Shown here piece after piece: positions 22,770 through 36,300 of a stretch of 64,000 bases of DNA (position 1 is its first letter; each line of letters opens with the position of its first letter). The DNA lies in NCBI GenBank assembly GCA_907164885.2, contig OU015494.1, forward strand, positions 1,518,768 to 1,582,767. Reading direction: 5' to 3'. Under the pieces are notes generated by a model, which was not told the DNA's origin, ran no database searches, and was given only the letters and a program-made list of their open reading frames with translations. The translations under genes and the position numbers were made by a program. The stretch is from Dolomedes plantarius (lineage: Eukaryota > Arthropoda > Arachnida > Araneae > Dolomedidae).

Positions 22770-25700
22770 GACACGGTGCTTCTCGCCGTGCTGTGGTTTC
22801 ATTTCTACTCCTCTGGAACGTAGCTAAAATAGTCGGGGTGGATGCATCACTTCCGAATATAAAGCACAGACGACTTATTTAAGTTTAATCCACATTTTTT
22901 TAAACTCATCGTTCAACCGTTGCTCCACGCTCTTATCCTCTATGGCTAAATTGGGGAACAAAATTTCCTAACTCAAAAACTGACGACCCTTACTCTTCGC
23001 ATTAGTATAGTTTCTAAAATTATTAGGTAAAAATTGTCTTAATTATGAAGAAAATTGTAACCAATTAAAACTTTAATCAGTCAATAACATTTATATTTTA
23101 ATTTTGAATTCCAAAACTAAACAAAAAAATATGTTATGAGTCTGGTCTTTTGATGCTAGTCTCTAAATATATCGTCGCCGGTCTATTCTTAATGTGCTAT
23201 TTCTTCTTCAATTGAAACAATTTCCTGATGTAATAGCAAAATAAAAATTAAAGGTTCCTATAACACTAAAAAACGAAAAGTTCGTGACGTTCTCTGCTTG
23301 TGGGTTGATCAATATCAAATAGATTCACACTAAGGTTTAATTGCCTGTAGTATAACAATAACATAAGACGAGATTTTTAGAATTTCTATTTAATTGAAAA
23401 TATATGCTTGTAAGAGCTGCTAATTATTTGTGCTGTATTTTCTGGTCTTTAATAGGTTTAAAACGCTAAAAAGGATTTTATAAGTTTTTATTTAAAGCTG
23501 TGTACATTTTTTCCTATCACAAACTAATGTATTTAAGCAATCAATTTTATGAGATAAAGAAACTTTTAAATATTTTATTGTTTAAATAATTCATAACAAA
23601 AGAAATAATGCATAAAAATATTTATTTCTGTTCCAGTAAACTGAAATAATAATCAACAAATATTCATCCTGAAAATAGTTAATATTCTCAGGTATTGGTT
23701 CTTACGGTAACGAGTCCACTTTTGTTCTTCACACAAAAGTTTTCCCTATCCCTTCGTCCTATAATTAATCAAATATAGAGCACTTTTATGTTTCCGAGGG
23801 GAAAACAGTGTTATAAAATAGAAGAACATGGTAGTTTTGACTAATTATTTCTTATGTGTTACGTGATTTGAACTGATGGAGGCCCTTTAATTTTCTAAGA
23901 ATAGATAATTTTGATAAGATTCAAATAGAAAGGAAAGTGTGTCTGACACATTTAATGTTATAATCCAAGGAAAGCTTTTAATTTCTTTCTACCAGAATCC
24001 ACTTGATTGATTAAATTCAAGTAACATTCCACGAGTCCTAAAACGAATACGAACCTCAGTATAAAGAGACAAGAAAAGACTTTTATTTGGTAACATTGAT
24101 TACTCGATATCATTTTCCCTTACTTCGTGTTACTATATGACTGGCATAAGTCACTGACGACTAGAATCTTTCAGTTTGAAAACAAGATGATGTCATCCAA
24201 AATCAAGACATTTCTTCATTGGAAAGATGCATTTGTCACAGTTTCAGCCTTTGCTTTCATCTTTTTTATGCAGACATTTTTGTTTAAGGAAAATGCCATA
24301 AAATGGAGTAATATTTCTGGACATTTTGTGGGTAATGACTATTGGAATTATGTGTTATATTATCTAACAAACTGTTACACCTCTAAGGATCTCATTTAGA
24401 ATCAGGTTTAAAAGAAAAATTTGAAGATTGTCTGTCATTATAAGGTTTTATGCAGGGAATCTTAGCTTAAAAAAATATGCTTCTATGAAAGCATTATCTG
24501 CATGGACATTGTCTTGAACTTAAGAAATTGCACTGAATATCTAAATGTAGAGTCTTCTAGAATTATCATAAAGAATTCTCAGTGGGTATTCAAGGGCAAT
24601 GTTTAAAGTTATTCTGTAGCTATTTCGGCGATATTCAAACATATTAAGTGCATTTTATTTTAAATACACACTTTATAATGTTATTTTTCATATATCTGCT
24701 TCATTTCTAGAATATTCCGAAAATAATTATTATGAATATGCACTTCAGAAAAAATGGTATATACCGGACTTTTAAAGATATTCTCTCGCATAATATCATA
24801 TATATAAATACTTAATCACATATGTGAGAAGTTATTCTTTATTCTGGGAAAAGTTAGTGAACATGTAGGTTTTCCAGTGAAGGATTATTTCGGACATGTT
24901 GACAAAAATCACCAACGGGTAACTTTTCTTTCACACCAAATTTCTTTAATTGTTCTCAAAGCTCTAAAATATGTAAAGAATATTGGTTAAAAACAGGCTC
25001 ATAAAAAGGTGTTAAAAGGATAAGAGTTGTATACTTATCTCATAAAGGGAATCTTTCTTCAACGGCAGTATGATATTTTCAAGGGTAAGTTCGTTTAGTG
25101 ATTTATTTCCAATACTGGCCTGTTTCGCAGTAATCTGTAAAAAACTTTTCCTTTAGGGAAGAACTTTCTGTATTCCTTGAAATCTAAAGAAGATGAATTG
25201 GATGATTGAGATACGTCTTGGAAACTTTTCACGGAAACAAAGGGGAACAAATTCTGCATAATCTGATGACTATAAAAAAATAAAGAAAGACGTAAAGTGA
25301 TTGATAATCATTTTGAGTTGAAACGCCGATCTGAAAGAAAATACTTTGAGTGCATCAATCATAGCAAAGTTCTATGTATAAATAAAATGTCAAATTCAAT
25401 ACATCTGTTTCAAATGTCGTAAATGTATGGAACATTCCCATTTTTTGATAGATTCAAATAACTTCTCATTTCTCCAGGTAATATGTGCGATAACGAAATT
25501 TATTCATTAACTAATTAATATTGTTTAATTACATCTTTGAGATTTTGTACTGAACATCTCCCATTATCTTAATTATATATACTCTTGCAGTATTGCATAA
25601 ATGAGAAATTACTTTACATTTCTTCTTATTTTAGAGACCATTTGAAAATAATTTTTACAGTTTAGGGGGCGGGGAAATGGGTTAAAGAAATAATAATTAT

Positions 25701-27555
25701 TATAATTGGGATAAATAACAAAATGAAGCTAAAATTATGAAAGAAGGTAATTTTAAAATCTCATACATCAAAAGTTATATCTGAAAGAAAATCCTATTAT
25801 TGCAACTGATGATTCTAATACAAATGATGAATAAAATAGATAGAGATGACCCTCTCTGAGGGATATGTATTTTGTATTTTACCTCAGGACAGCGATAATT
25901 AAAAACATAATCATACAATCGAAAAAAATGTTATTTGAGATTCTAAAATGACACAACACATTAAAATATGCCATAAATAATTTTGACCAATATAAAAATC
26001 CTAGTGATGAACTATCACCGTTCTTTGTATGGATCTTAACCACAACTCACATAAATAGTCACGAACAAAGTCATTGTGGGTTCAAAATGCACAGAAAAGA
26101 ACAAGGTAGGAATTTCAGTTTAGTCGTGTCCCGATATTGAGCCCAAAAATAAGCTTTCAATATATAATTTTTAATGTAGAACAATTCGAGAACACTTTTC
26201 TTCTCAATAAAAACTCTATTCGTGAGCTTTGAGTATTTTGCTAAATTTCTTTCAAAAAATTTATATTTTATACGCTTATATCTGATGCAATTTCTGTCGG
26301 TTTGTCATGGCTGTTAGTGAGTTTATAAGGAATTTTGAAGAAGAATGTGAATCCTAAGTGAAATTATGCTGCGTAACAGTATGAAAACTGATTTCTGAAT
26401 TACTGCTAAAACTATCCTTTAAATATTTTTGTGGCATACCTACGGAAAACTTGTATTAAAAAAAAGAACTACAATATCGACTATTGCTATATTTCTAGGC
26501 GTTTACAAGGACCGTATGTTAAAAAAGAAAAAAATTGCAATAACACAGTCTATAACTACCCAAAACCATTGTTATGTGTGTTTCAGGTCAAACATTTATT
26601 AAAGTTATGAAAAAAGCTTATTTTCCATTGAAGGCCTAATTACAAATTTGGTATGTATTTTGATTAAGTAATCCAAAAAGAGTAGATTAAAATGATATAA
26701 TTATATATGTTAAAAGTAATATCTTATTGAAAGAATTTCTATTGAACTTTTTCAAATGAAAGTTTCAAGGAAACCACTGCTTTAACCAGAATGCATTTTC
26801 TAATAACAGCGATATTGATTTCGCTGAATGGTTGTTCTTAGAGTGGAATGCAAAAACTTTTTCTTGAAATTCACATTGCCTGAGTCATTATTTGGTGTGA
26901 AACTGGCTGAAACAAATATTCTCCAAATTTCAGGTCAAAATGTTGCTATCTTGAGGTCCCACAACTCAAGTGAATATTTGTATTGCCTTTTTTTAAAGTT
27001 TTTAATGCCTTTTTATCAAAAAATAATAAGTAATTAATTTGAAAATTAATATTAATTAATATTTAATAGTAATATTTATTAATAATTAATATTAATATTA
27101 ATATTTATTGTCAAATGTCAGTGCTAGAAATGGCATTTCATACATAAATCGCAATTTTGTACTCCAAAAATCTACTAAATGGCAGCACGTTTTCTATTCT
27201 GATAGCTATTTTATCATGACCTAAGCAGGCACGTGAATTTTATTTTGTGGAATGATTCGTTTTTGCGACTGTTGTCTTTCTTTGATGCTTGTCTTTGTTT
27301 CAACAACTTGTTTCTAATTTGTAGTTTGAAGCAATAAGTTGTATCAATCGTGATTTATATTAATACGGACTTTTAATTAAAACATAAACATAAACATGAC
27401 CTCAACTAGAAGTGAAACTTTTTGTAGTTTTTTGGAACTCTAGTACATCTAAAAGAGACATTGTTCTCCTCGTATACTGATTTAATGAAGAATTTCCTAT
27501 GATATATTGTGGAGGAAGGGGAACAAAAAAGATCATTCTGTAAAAGATATCAGCG
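22766..27555. other. AT-rich DNA without recognisable gene
   Basis: Both strands are full of stops; no transposase, RT or known domain was recognised. A tract of ATTAATATTAAT-type repeats lies at 27036-27110. The only open stretch with some coding character is listed separately (24187-24330). Could be intron or intergenic DNA. Confidence 0.5.
24187..24399 (+). CDS. Possible exon: short open stretch with one membrane segment
   Basis: From the ATG at 24187 the frame is open to a stop at 24397 (70 codons). It encodes a short basic start (MMSSKIKTFLHWKD), a hydrophobic segment of about 18-20 residues (AFVTVSAFAFIFFMQTFLF) and a polar tail. A GGTAATG sequence at about 24330 could be a splice donor, which would make 24187-24329 a first or internal exon. 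I do not recognise the family. Chance is a real alternative in DNA this AT-rich, since T-rich codons give hydrophobic peptides easily. Confidence 0.2.
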   Translation: MMSSKIKTFLHWKDAFVTVSAFAFIFFMQTFLFKENAIKWSNISGHFVGNDYWNYVLYYLTNCYTSKDLI

Positions 27556-27559
27556 AAAT

Positions 27560-29932
27560 ATTTTTCAGCATTATCAGCATTGAAAGAATTTGGAAGAAAG
27601 ACTCATTGCCTGTGGTAGGTCATTAAGAAGTTATTCGTATTATTAGAAATGACAATGAAAAGTACAAAAATATAAAAAGAATGCCGAAATCTCGAATAGG
27701 GGCTGACAAAATTAGGAAAGATATTTTTAACCAAGCAAACAGTACTTTGTTTGATATTTCTGTATGCAAATGTTTAAATTACGGACAATGCAAGTGTTCC
27801 GTGAAAGTTCCAAGTATGGAGCGAAACTTTTTAGCAGACCAACGGCACGAGAGAAGAATAGCAATAGGATCTATTGACATTTCTGCAACTCAAAAGCTGA
27901 AGCGTATAAGAGAAAGACAATGTATAAGGGAAAATCAGGAAGCTAAAGCAAAGGAATTGAAAGATAATGCTCCTTCATCTAAAAATATTACAGATTTAGA
28001 AGCAAACGCCATCTGATTCAGAATTGAAAGATGTCTCTGAAGATGATGACGATTACGTTAGTCATGAAGCCAAATATCGGAAAACAATTGACGATGAATC
28101 TCCCTCAACCTCCAAGACAGGCCAAATGAGAATCTCACTGCCAAATCTAACCGTTGCTTGTGATAGAACGGGAGTATCGGATAGGTCAGCTGCTATCATT
28201 GCATCCTCTGTGCTTCGTGATATAGAGATTGTATACAAAAATACTCCATCTAAAGTTAAGGTACGATCACAGCTTAATTCTACACAAGTAACACAGTCTT
28301 TGTGCGCCATCTACTTCGATGGAAGAAAGGACAGAACTATAGTGCAAGAAAAGAAGGGAAGTTCTTTATATAGCACTATAGCTGTGGAAGAGCATATTGT
28401 TTTATTGTCAGAATCTGGTTCTGTTTATATAGGACATGTGACTCCGGATTCTGGGTCTAGTGCGGATATTATACGAAGCATCATCAACTTCGTTGCACAG
28501 GAAGTGATTACACTTTCAGAACTGGTTGCCGTTGTGTGTGATGGAACGAACGTCAACGTTGAGAATAAAATTGGTGCAGTTAGACGACTTGAAATCTTTG
28601 TTGGCCATAAATTGCACTGGTTTGTATTCCTATTGCATACTAACGAACTACCTCTTCGCCACCTTTTTCAGAAGATTGACGGAAAGACATCTGGGCCACA
28701 CCAGTTTTCTAGAAAATTGGAAAATCTCGCCAAACGTGCGAAACCCTAGCTGTGACAAGTTTTGTTTCTATTCCAGTTGCTCTGCCTGAAATTGATAAAA
28801 ATGACATCAGTGCAAACCAAAAATACATTTTTGATATTTCTAGGGCAGTATCCTCGGAGGAGTGCCTTCCGGATTTAGCAAACAGAAGTTCCGGAACGAT
28901 GTCTCATTTAAGATGGCTCATTACAGTCAACAGTATTCTGCGCTTATATGTGTCGACTGCCAAACCAGCATAACACTTTAAGCTCCTAGTAGAATATGTC
29001 ATGAAAGTTTACGTGTCATCCTGGTTTGAAATAAAGAAAATCACAAGAGCTATTCATGGAGCACGTCACCTGCACGGAATGATAAAAAAAGCTCATTCTT
29101 AAGCTCATTCTTGCCAGAAGATTTTTTAAGTCAATTGTTCACAAAGTTATTCAGAGGAACTCTTATTTTGCTCAATCTGAAAACATTCTGTTGGCAATGC
29201 TGTTAGATTAACGATCACATATTCGAGAACTTGGCCTCAGAAGTATACTGAAAGCAAGAAAAATTGACTGGAAGGGGAAAATACGCCAATTTGATATTTC
29301 AAATTTAAATTTCGAAGGAGAGGAATATTTTGAAATGATTAACTGGGACAATCCTTTGGAACTACCAGCTACCATGAACCTCAGTGACGAAGACATAGAA
29401 AGTATGACCAGAAATGGTTCACAATTCCAAATAGAGAAGCTCCCTTGCTATTCTCAAGCAGTAGAGAGGCATGTGCGACTGGTAACACAAGCATCATTGG
29501 TAACATGTGGCGCAGAAGACAGTGATGGATACATTCGCAGTGGAATCAAGTCACGAAAGGAACTTCCAAAGTTTGATACCAAAGATAATTATTTTGGTCC
29601 TCATGTGACATCCAAAATTGAAGACTGATTAAAGTAAATTGCAGGTTAGTGATATTTTTTTGAAACGATAATGTTTTCCTGTTTTTTTCTATAATTTGAA
29701 CTGTTTTTGAGTCAGAAAATAAAGCTATTGTAAACATTAAAATTAAATTAAAAAAATTATTTATTTACTTTTGACATTAATATTCCTTTCTTTGACCCCC
29801 TGTGTGGAACCTGAAGACGATGAGTGATTGCTCTGGGATTTTTTTGCAGTGTCTTTTAGCCAAACAGCACCATTTGTTGAGTCAGGAAATATTAAAATTT
29901 AAAAAAAAATTTGCCTTTTTCACTCCACCCTA
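27560..29932 (+). pseudogene. Family X transposase, most complete coding relic
   Basis: An open series in shifting frames: about 27560-28016, 28024-28747, 28755-28971 and 29335-29626. N-terminal IWKKDSLPVV, then a Cys-rich motif CKCLNYGQCKC (about 27768-27800) with VPSMERNFLADQRHERR; an acidic, low-complexity linker; YFDGRKD (about 28312-28332, probable first catalytic Asp); VVCDGTNVNVENKIGAV (about 28531-28581, second Asp); LLHTNELPLRHLF (about 28630-28668, candidate Glu/His motif); SHLRWLITVNSILRLY (about 28900-28950); and the C-terminal YSQAVERHVRLVTQAS block (about 29449-29500). At least three frameshifts and a stop near 28749. A CCACCCT at about 29926-29932 could be the right terminus; no matching left end was found. 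Confidence 0.75.
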
Positions 29933-31161
29933 TTGTTCATACTAATTACATCCTTTGATAAAATCACTATGTCCTCCTTTGTTACTATTTTCTCACTCTA
30001 ATGTATTATTCTCGATCGAATCATCCACATCTAACAGCGTGCTTATGCTACAAGTGAATGCCAGGGTGAACATGCCAATTTTTTTTAAAGTAACACCCTG
30101 ATATTCATCAACATCGTTTCATGATCTTATGCTTTAAGATGAAAAAGTGAGAATCCCATTCAGCCAATTAATTTTTGTAATTCATCAGCGGGATATAAGA
30201 ATTTTTCTCCACGTATTTTGTTGTTTTCAACAGGGTACACATTTTAAATTTTCTCTATCAGAAGTAGACTCGTTACCTATTTTATATGTCACCATTTACA
30301 ACTTGCGAAATGTTAATTCACGCTGTTATTTTGTTCCGTCGAGAGTCTTCAACTACCAGGAATCTATTTTTGAGAAGGCAAGGAAAATATTTAAAAAAAT
30401 TAAAATTTGGTTGATCTCTCCGTAGCCAGAGTTACCTGTTATTGACTAATCGTAAAATATTTTCGTGGAATAGTACAAATGAAAAATATTATCCTGAAGA
30501 TTAGAGAATATGGATTTACATGAAGCTAAAACAAAAGTCTGGAACACCTGTTTCATGATATCTGGCGTTGACTAATCCTCGACATCGTATCTCGATTTGT
30601 ATTCATAAAAAATTGAATTATTTGTCCCGGCACCTCCTTTTCTCCACAACGGTACGTTATTACAGCCACTCTTCACCGAAGATTTACTTTTTACATTTTT
30701 ATTAGGTATTCCAAAGAGAGTTACAAAGTAGTTGGATTTTGTTGGTCATCTATCTTTTGTCTACTGATACGTTTTGCTATTTTTGTCAGTGTTCTTTATC
30801 GTATCGAAAAATAAATATAAGCGTAAATTTTAAAAAGCAATAGGTAGTTATGTTTCTTTTGTATTCTTTATTATGTAATTAAATTCTATGAAGAATAAGT
30901 GCCTTTTAGAGTTCATGTAAAACTTAAATATATTTTTCCTACTTGAAGTAAACTTCGAATAGAATGTGCTCTTCAACAGTTTATCCGGATTTCATGAAAC
31001 GAATAGGAAAATGAATACAAACATAACTATGACTAAATTGAACCATTGTTTTTCAAGAATATTTCATTCTCTGAACTATTCAAATTTTGGTTAGGAAATA
31101 TTTTATTTCATAAAGGGTATTTTTTTAGAGAAATTTCTTTTAATCTGTTCAATTTCATAAA
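29933..31161. other. AT-rich DNA without recognisable gene
   Basis: Open stretch 30147-30422 has no recognisable domain. No element termini or RNA genes seen. Confidence 0.45.
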
Positions 31162-31242
31162 CACTGCTGGCCATCCAAAAGGCAGCAGCAATAAGGACAA
31201 GATATATCAAAGAAAAAATTATTCCAGGGAATACAGGTAGTA

Positions 31243-32039
31243 TCAATGATAATTGATTGGAAATACAGCCTTCTTTGAAGTGAGGAAGACGAGAAAATTA
31301 GTAATGAGTGTTTCCTCCACGTCTGTCAATAACCTCTGCGACACGACATGGCATTGACTGAAACACGCTTTGGATATGGTGTTGGGGAATGTCAGCCCAT
31401 GCTGCCTCCACACGTAGCAAAAATTCTTCTGCTGTACCGTCGGGTGCGACATGCCGGGCTAGGAAATTCCAATGATTGACCAGACGTGTTCGATAGGCGA
31501 TAGATCTGGAGAACAGGCAGGCCAGGGTAACAATGCAATCTAGTGGTCTGAGAGGAAATCTTCAACAATGAGTGCAACGTGTGGTCCAGCATTGTCCTCG
31601 TGAAACGTGGCCACAGGCAAGACCTGAAGGTGAGGAAGGAGAACAGGCTTCAAAACCACAGAGATATAGCGCTCTCTGGAAAGTGTACCAGTTATGCGTA
31701 CTAGAGGGGTGCGAGAGTGGATTCCAATACAACCCCACACCATAACACCGGGTGCAGGACTAGTATGACGAAGCATAACACAACCGTTGAGCAGCCTCTC
31801 TCCACGATGTGTCCAAACTCTAATCCGACCATCCCGGTGTTGCAGGCAGAAGCGTGATTCGTCCGAAAACCCAATCTCATGCCATTTGGAATTCCATTTC
31901 CGCCGTTTAGTGCACCATTGGAAACGCAAACGCCTGTGATTTAAAGTCAAAGGTAAGCGAATCAATGGGCGCCTAGTGCACAGTCCACTGTGCTGCAAGC
32001 GTCGTCGTATTGCCCGCGCGGACACCGATTGTTGTGTTA
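31243..32039 (-). pseudogene. Tc1 transposase, C-terminal part
   Basis: Reads from TQQSVSARAIRRRLQHSGL (second DNA-binding segment) through IGFSDESRFCLQ (first catalytic Asp), a PGVMVWGCIG block, ATFHEDNAGPHVA (second Asp, with D in EDN) to CSPDLSPIEHVWS (catalytic Glu in PIE). Spacing between the second Asp and the Glu is 34 residues, counting one stop codon as a residue, which is the classical Tc1 DD34E. Two in-frame stops (just after LSDH at about 31538 and before PGMSH at about 31453) inactivate it; otherwise the frame holds through DVEETLI near the C-terminus. A few substitutions would account for the loss, so this is a fairly young relic. Confidence 0.8.
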
Positions 32040-33079
32040 AGGTAAATGCACTAGTAATGGGCCGGTTAAGATAAAAATAATTGAAGTAAATCTGAATTTT
32101 CAGAGCCATAATTAAAGCAAACTGGTACAAAGTTTTACCTGCCATTTTAATAACTGTCTTACATCTGTAGTAGCAATTGGAGCGCACTGGCCACATTCAT
32201 AAAAAAATATATATACATAAATAATAACCAACCTGATGCTCCTATAATGGGCCATTATTTTATCCGATGTACCCATAATGGGCCACCCAATAATGGGCCA
32301 TCAATATTGCCCATCACAACATTAATCGGCCATCTATTTAATCTGTTATGGAACAAAAATCAATTCTTGAATATCATAAAATTGGAAAGAAAAGGAACTA
32401 AAAACATGATGTATATTTTTAAACCGGTTTATTCATTTTATAACTACAGTACAACTACACTAAATATATAAAAACTGAAACGTAACTGAAATATAAATTT
32501 ATTAACTTAAACATCTAAAATTAAATTTACTTAAAAATTGTGGTTAATGTTGCCGGTGATGTACCGCTTTACTTGTCACAGCTGGTATGTTATTGCAAAT
32601 ATTGACATTTCCGAAAAAATAATTTGTACCAGTACACGGGCTGGCCCAATACAGAGACAGTGTAACAATTCCTGATCCCATGATAGGTCACGCTATTTTG
32701 ATGATGGAATCTAAGTTTTTTGTCATTTCATCACTGTATAATTTGAATTATTCATATTATCGTCATGAATAATAGTTTAAGTCAATAAACAGGCATTATA
32801 GTACTTAAATAAAAAATTTTGAAATATTCACTTACCTTAAAAGATTTCTTAAGCAGACGTTAAAAAAACACAAACTGACTTCTCTCTAACAGAATACACC
32901 TTACACTTTGCACAAAGTAAAGGAATGAACTGAATTTCAATACTAAGGGATCCTAGCAGGTAGTAGCCAATGACCCTCACCCCTTCCACTGCCTAAGGTA
33001 ACAATAGACCCTTAATTTCTCGACATTTCTAAAGGGTGGCCCATTATAGGGACATGGCCCATTATAGGTGCATTTACCT
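32040..33079. mobile_element. 1040-bp TA-flanked non-autonomous element in a Tc1 gene
   Basis: Termini AGGTAAATGCAC and GTGCATTTACCT form a short inverted repeat, extended imperfectly by (C)TA(G/T)(A)TAATGGGCC. TA is duplicated on both sides. Near both ends and in the left half the motif ATAATGGGCCA (or complement) recurs about eight times (near 32055, 32246, 32275, 32291, 33041, 33056). This looks like an array of transposase-binding subterminal repeats. No coding region recognised. TA duplication points to the Tc1/mariner/pogo superfamily; the repeat-array layout resembles the pogo-like element at 53998-58063, but with a different motif. Confidence 0.65.
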
Positions 33080-33379
33080 TATAGACTGTTTTCGCTGTGC
33101 TATGGTTGCGGATGTGGCACTGCGCTCCATCAGTGCCATGCGCACAATATGGCTGTCTTCCAGTGGAGTGGTGCGATGAGGCGGTTGCAATCGCTCATGT
33201 TGGTCAGACGTTCCCTCCTGCATCCACTGATTCCATATTCGCATGACTGTAACTTGGCTACGTCCGACATGATGACCGATTTCTCGGAAGGATTGTCCGC
33301 AATCTCTATATGCAACGATTTTGCCTCGGTCGAACTTCAAAACGTGCTCGAATGATGCCCGTGTTTTTCTCCGAGGCAT
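33080..33379 (-). pseudogene. Tc1 transposase, N-terminal DNA-binding part
   Basis: Starts at an ATG at 33379 (MPRRKTRASFEHVLKFDRGK) and contains the paired-type helix-turn-helix: FREIGHHVGRSQVTVMRIWN, then the basic linker around HRTTPLEDSHIVRMAL. It runs without a stop to the insertion point at 33080, with a single-base phase difference relative to the C-terminal part across the insert. N-terminal and C-terminal parts belong to the same Tc1 clade by motif order. Confidence 0.8.
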
Positions 33380-36300
33380 CCTGAAGCTGCACACACTCAA
33401 AAATTGCACGACAGCACAATTCACGTTCTTTAAAATGACTATCTTTCCTCTCTTTATATTGTATCATCCCCGTAGTGGAAATAAACACACGAGAAACAGG
33501 ATTCCTAGCTTGTATTATTATTCTATGTACACTGGCACAGAGACTATTCTCGTTTGCATCTGAGAGACAAAAAATTCCAAAGACTCTTTCAGTCTTTAAC
33601 CGAGAGACAAACTCTCACCGGGGTCTATTCCGTCCGAATCTCCCGCTGAACACGTAGACAGAGGCTCTAGCCTCTCGCGGCACTCCTATATATCTGTTGT
33701 TTCGGCAGTGGTTTTCCCGTATTCAACTTAACGGTCCTCAGGCCATCTCGTCTTCATCTCGGTGGGGTGAGAGTCGTCCAGGACTAGACGGGGCCATTCT
33801 CACCACCAGACTTTCGCTTTGTCAACGGCGTCTCGTAAGCGATGCATCAGCCAGATATATGAAAGCACAGGCTTACATTTTCTTTTGTTAATTAAATGTG
33901 GCCATCTCGGAATAACCCTCTCAAGTAATAGGGTTCGGGCAAACGCTTCTCTTGAAAGAGGGATTAGTGTATATAGTTTGTGCAGTCGCCCATGATGTGC
34001 AATCGTTAGCATTTGCATATTCCATTGCGGTATACGCATCATGCAAATGTTTGCTCAATATTAATTGAAAGGAACAAGTATATTTCAAGAGATTATTTTT
34101 TAATAACTCTGATATCTTTCGTATTAAGAATTTACTATCCAGTATTCTCCAGTATTATTGAGGATATGTGTCTCTAATAACCAAACATTTTAACGATAAT
34201 GGATTCGTCAATTTAAAATATTAATGAAAAAGGGGCAGCAGTAATATCTTTCAAATTTTGTATTAAAACGGTCATATAAATTTTGAAGTAACTCCTTCAT
34301 TTAACGTTTGGTTTCTAGATAAATTTAAATAGAAGTACATGCAAGAGCATCAGATACAATTTAAAAAATGGTGTGCCGTATATTTTCTTTTACCGAAAAT
34401 GATCCATTCCAAAGTAGTACAATTTATCTGATAAATTACCTAACGGAATTCTATGAGATTGATTTATAAGATATTCTATTCTGCAGGATAATGCAGACCA
34501 AAAAAGATCAGCAAATTTATACAGGAATATCCTTATTTCACTGAAAGAATCATTCTCAAAACACTGAAATAGTATTTTTACATTTAATTTCTCAGAGTAA
34601 TATAATTTTCAAACATTATGTACAGAATTTGACATTTTAATTCCACCAGGAATCGAGATGTTCAAAATCGCAAAATATCGACCTTTTGTGACTTTATATT
34701 TTTCTCTGTGACCAGAGACCATCCATTTGTACACTTGCTTGATTTCAGCAAGTTCTGTAAGAAAACGTTAATTTTATCTGATAATTTATGCAAGGTACAA
34801 CAAATAATAATTCTACATTTTTATCCGCAACTCCCCCCCTTTAACAGCCTCTTACCATGTTGCAGAAAAATGGAACTAAATTAGAGGGAAATGAATAACT
34901 TTTACATCTAAGAGACTTGAAATAAATATTCGAAAAAAGGATGAACTTGCAAAACTAATTTTTTCGGCATTAATCTATTATTTATACAACCGTAAAAAAT
35001 ATTAGGATATTTTAATAAATAAACATGCTATTTTATTCAGAGGAAAAGGAATAAAAGTGTGTTACTGGCCTATAAACTGATAAGTTTCAGTTTATAGGCC
35101 ATCCTAACCATTTTCATCCTAACTTTGATTCTTTCATTACTGAATACGCCGAAATGCTTTTGCAGTTCAATTTTCGAAATTACATTTCATTTATCGAAAT
35201 AACCCATTTCAAATCTGTCAACATTGATTTTTCTATTGTGCCCCTCTTAAATTACAGTCTAAGAATTTCCGCATAATGTCTCGAATTCAACTAAATAAAT
35301 ATTTAAGGAAAAACTCAATTAGTACATTCTACTATTCCCTCCGCACGTTACTAACAGTGCTCCCTCTAAGGGGCAACGTCCATGTATTTATTATCCACTT
35401 TTGGGCCACTCGAATCACTTAGTCAACTTGAAACGGACCGAAAACATTTGAAATTTTAATTGTATTCGTTGCATTTTTTCAATAGAAATTTTAACGAAGC
35501 CTGGAGAGAATTAGGTATCGGTGCGGTAAAAGGAGCTTTCCAAAATTTTACACATATATAGAGAATATGTAGTCTTAAAATATGAAAAATAAGCAATGTC
35601 CACAGCGTTCAAACTATCTTATACGGATTACGTTGCATTTCTTTCAAATTTAGTTTTCAGCTTGTTAAATTCTTCCAGCAGAATTTTGATGCCTCGTATA
35701 TTATACAACTACATATCATTTCATACAAAAAAGAATATCAATGCATTTATCTACCTGCATTCATAATTTTTGGTAACTAAACCTATCATAATGTTTTTGT
35801 ATGTGTCAGTGCATCAAAAAATGTTAAACTGTGGGGATTTTACTAGTTTATGTCGCTTACTAAAATCGGATACTGTGAATTTTATTTCCATTTACTCTCA
35901 TTGATCTAGTATTGTAATCGGTGCCATTACAACAAAACTCAAATTGATATATATTTTGGGTGGAGGATTTCTGTCTTATGTTCATCGTCTTGCATCCTGT
36001 CTCAGAAACCACTGTTATACACTTGGTTTTTAGCTTGTTATTTTAGGCTGATCGCTCGTTGGTTTTTATACACGCTAAATGAGAATGGAAATGATATTTG
36101 AACGAAACTTACTGCTATTGTTATCATGATCATACCAATTAGTCACAGAGTTCAAAGACACAAATTTAGAATTCCAATGTTAAAAGGAATTCTAAATTTT
36201 AAAAGGAATTTCAAAAGGTAATTTCTCGGAGAAACATGATTTACAAAATATATTTTTCAAAATCAAAGCCCATACACAATAGTCAGTGCTTGATAAATTT

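Larger units (their letters stand above)
31162..33379 (-). mobile_element. Tc1-like element (DD34E type) split by a 1040-bp insert
   Basis: Minus-strand Tc1 transposase lies in two pieces: N-terminal 33379-33080 and the rest 32039-31243. The left end near 31162 (CACTGCTGGCCATCCAAAAG) looks like the Tc1 terminal repeat; I could not find its partner to the right of 33379, so the 5' end is lost or diverged. The break lies at TA dinucleotides 32038-32039 and 33080-33081 that flank the insert 32040-33079. Confidence 0.75.
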
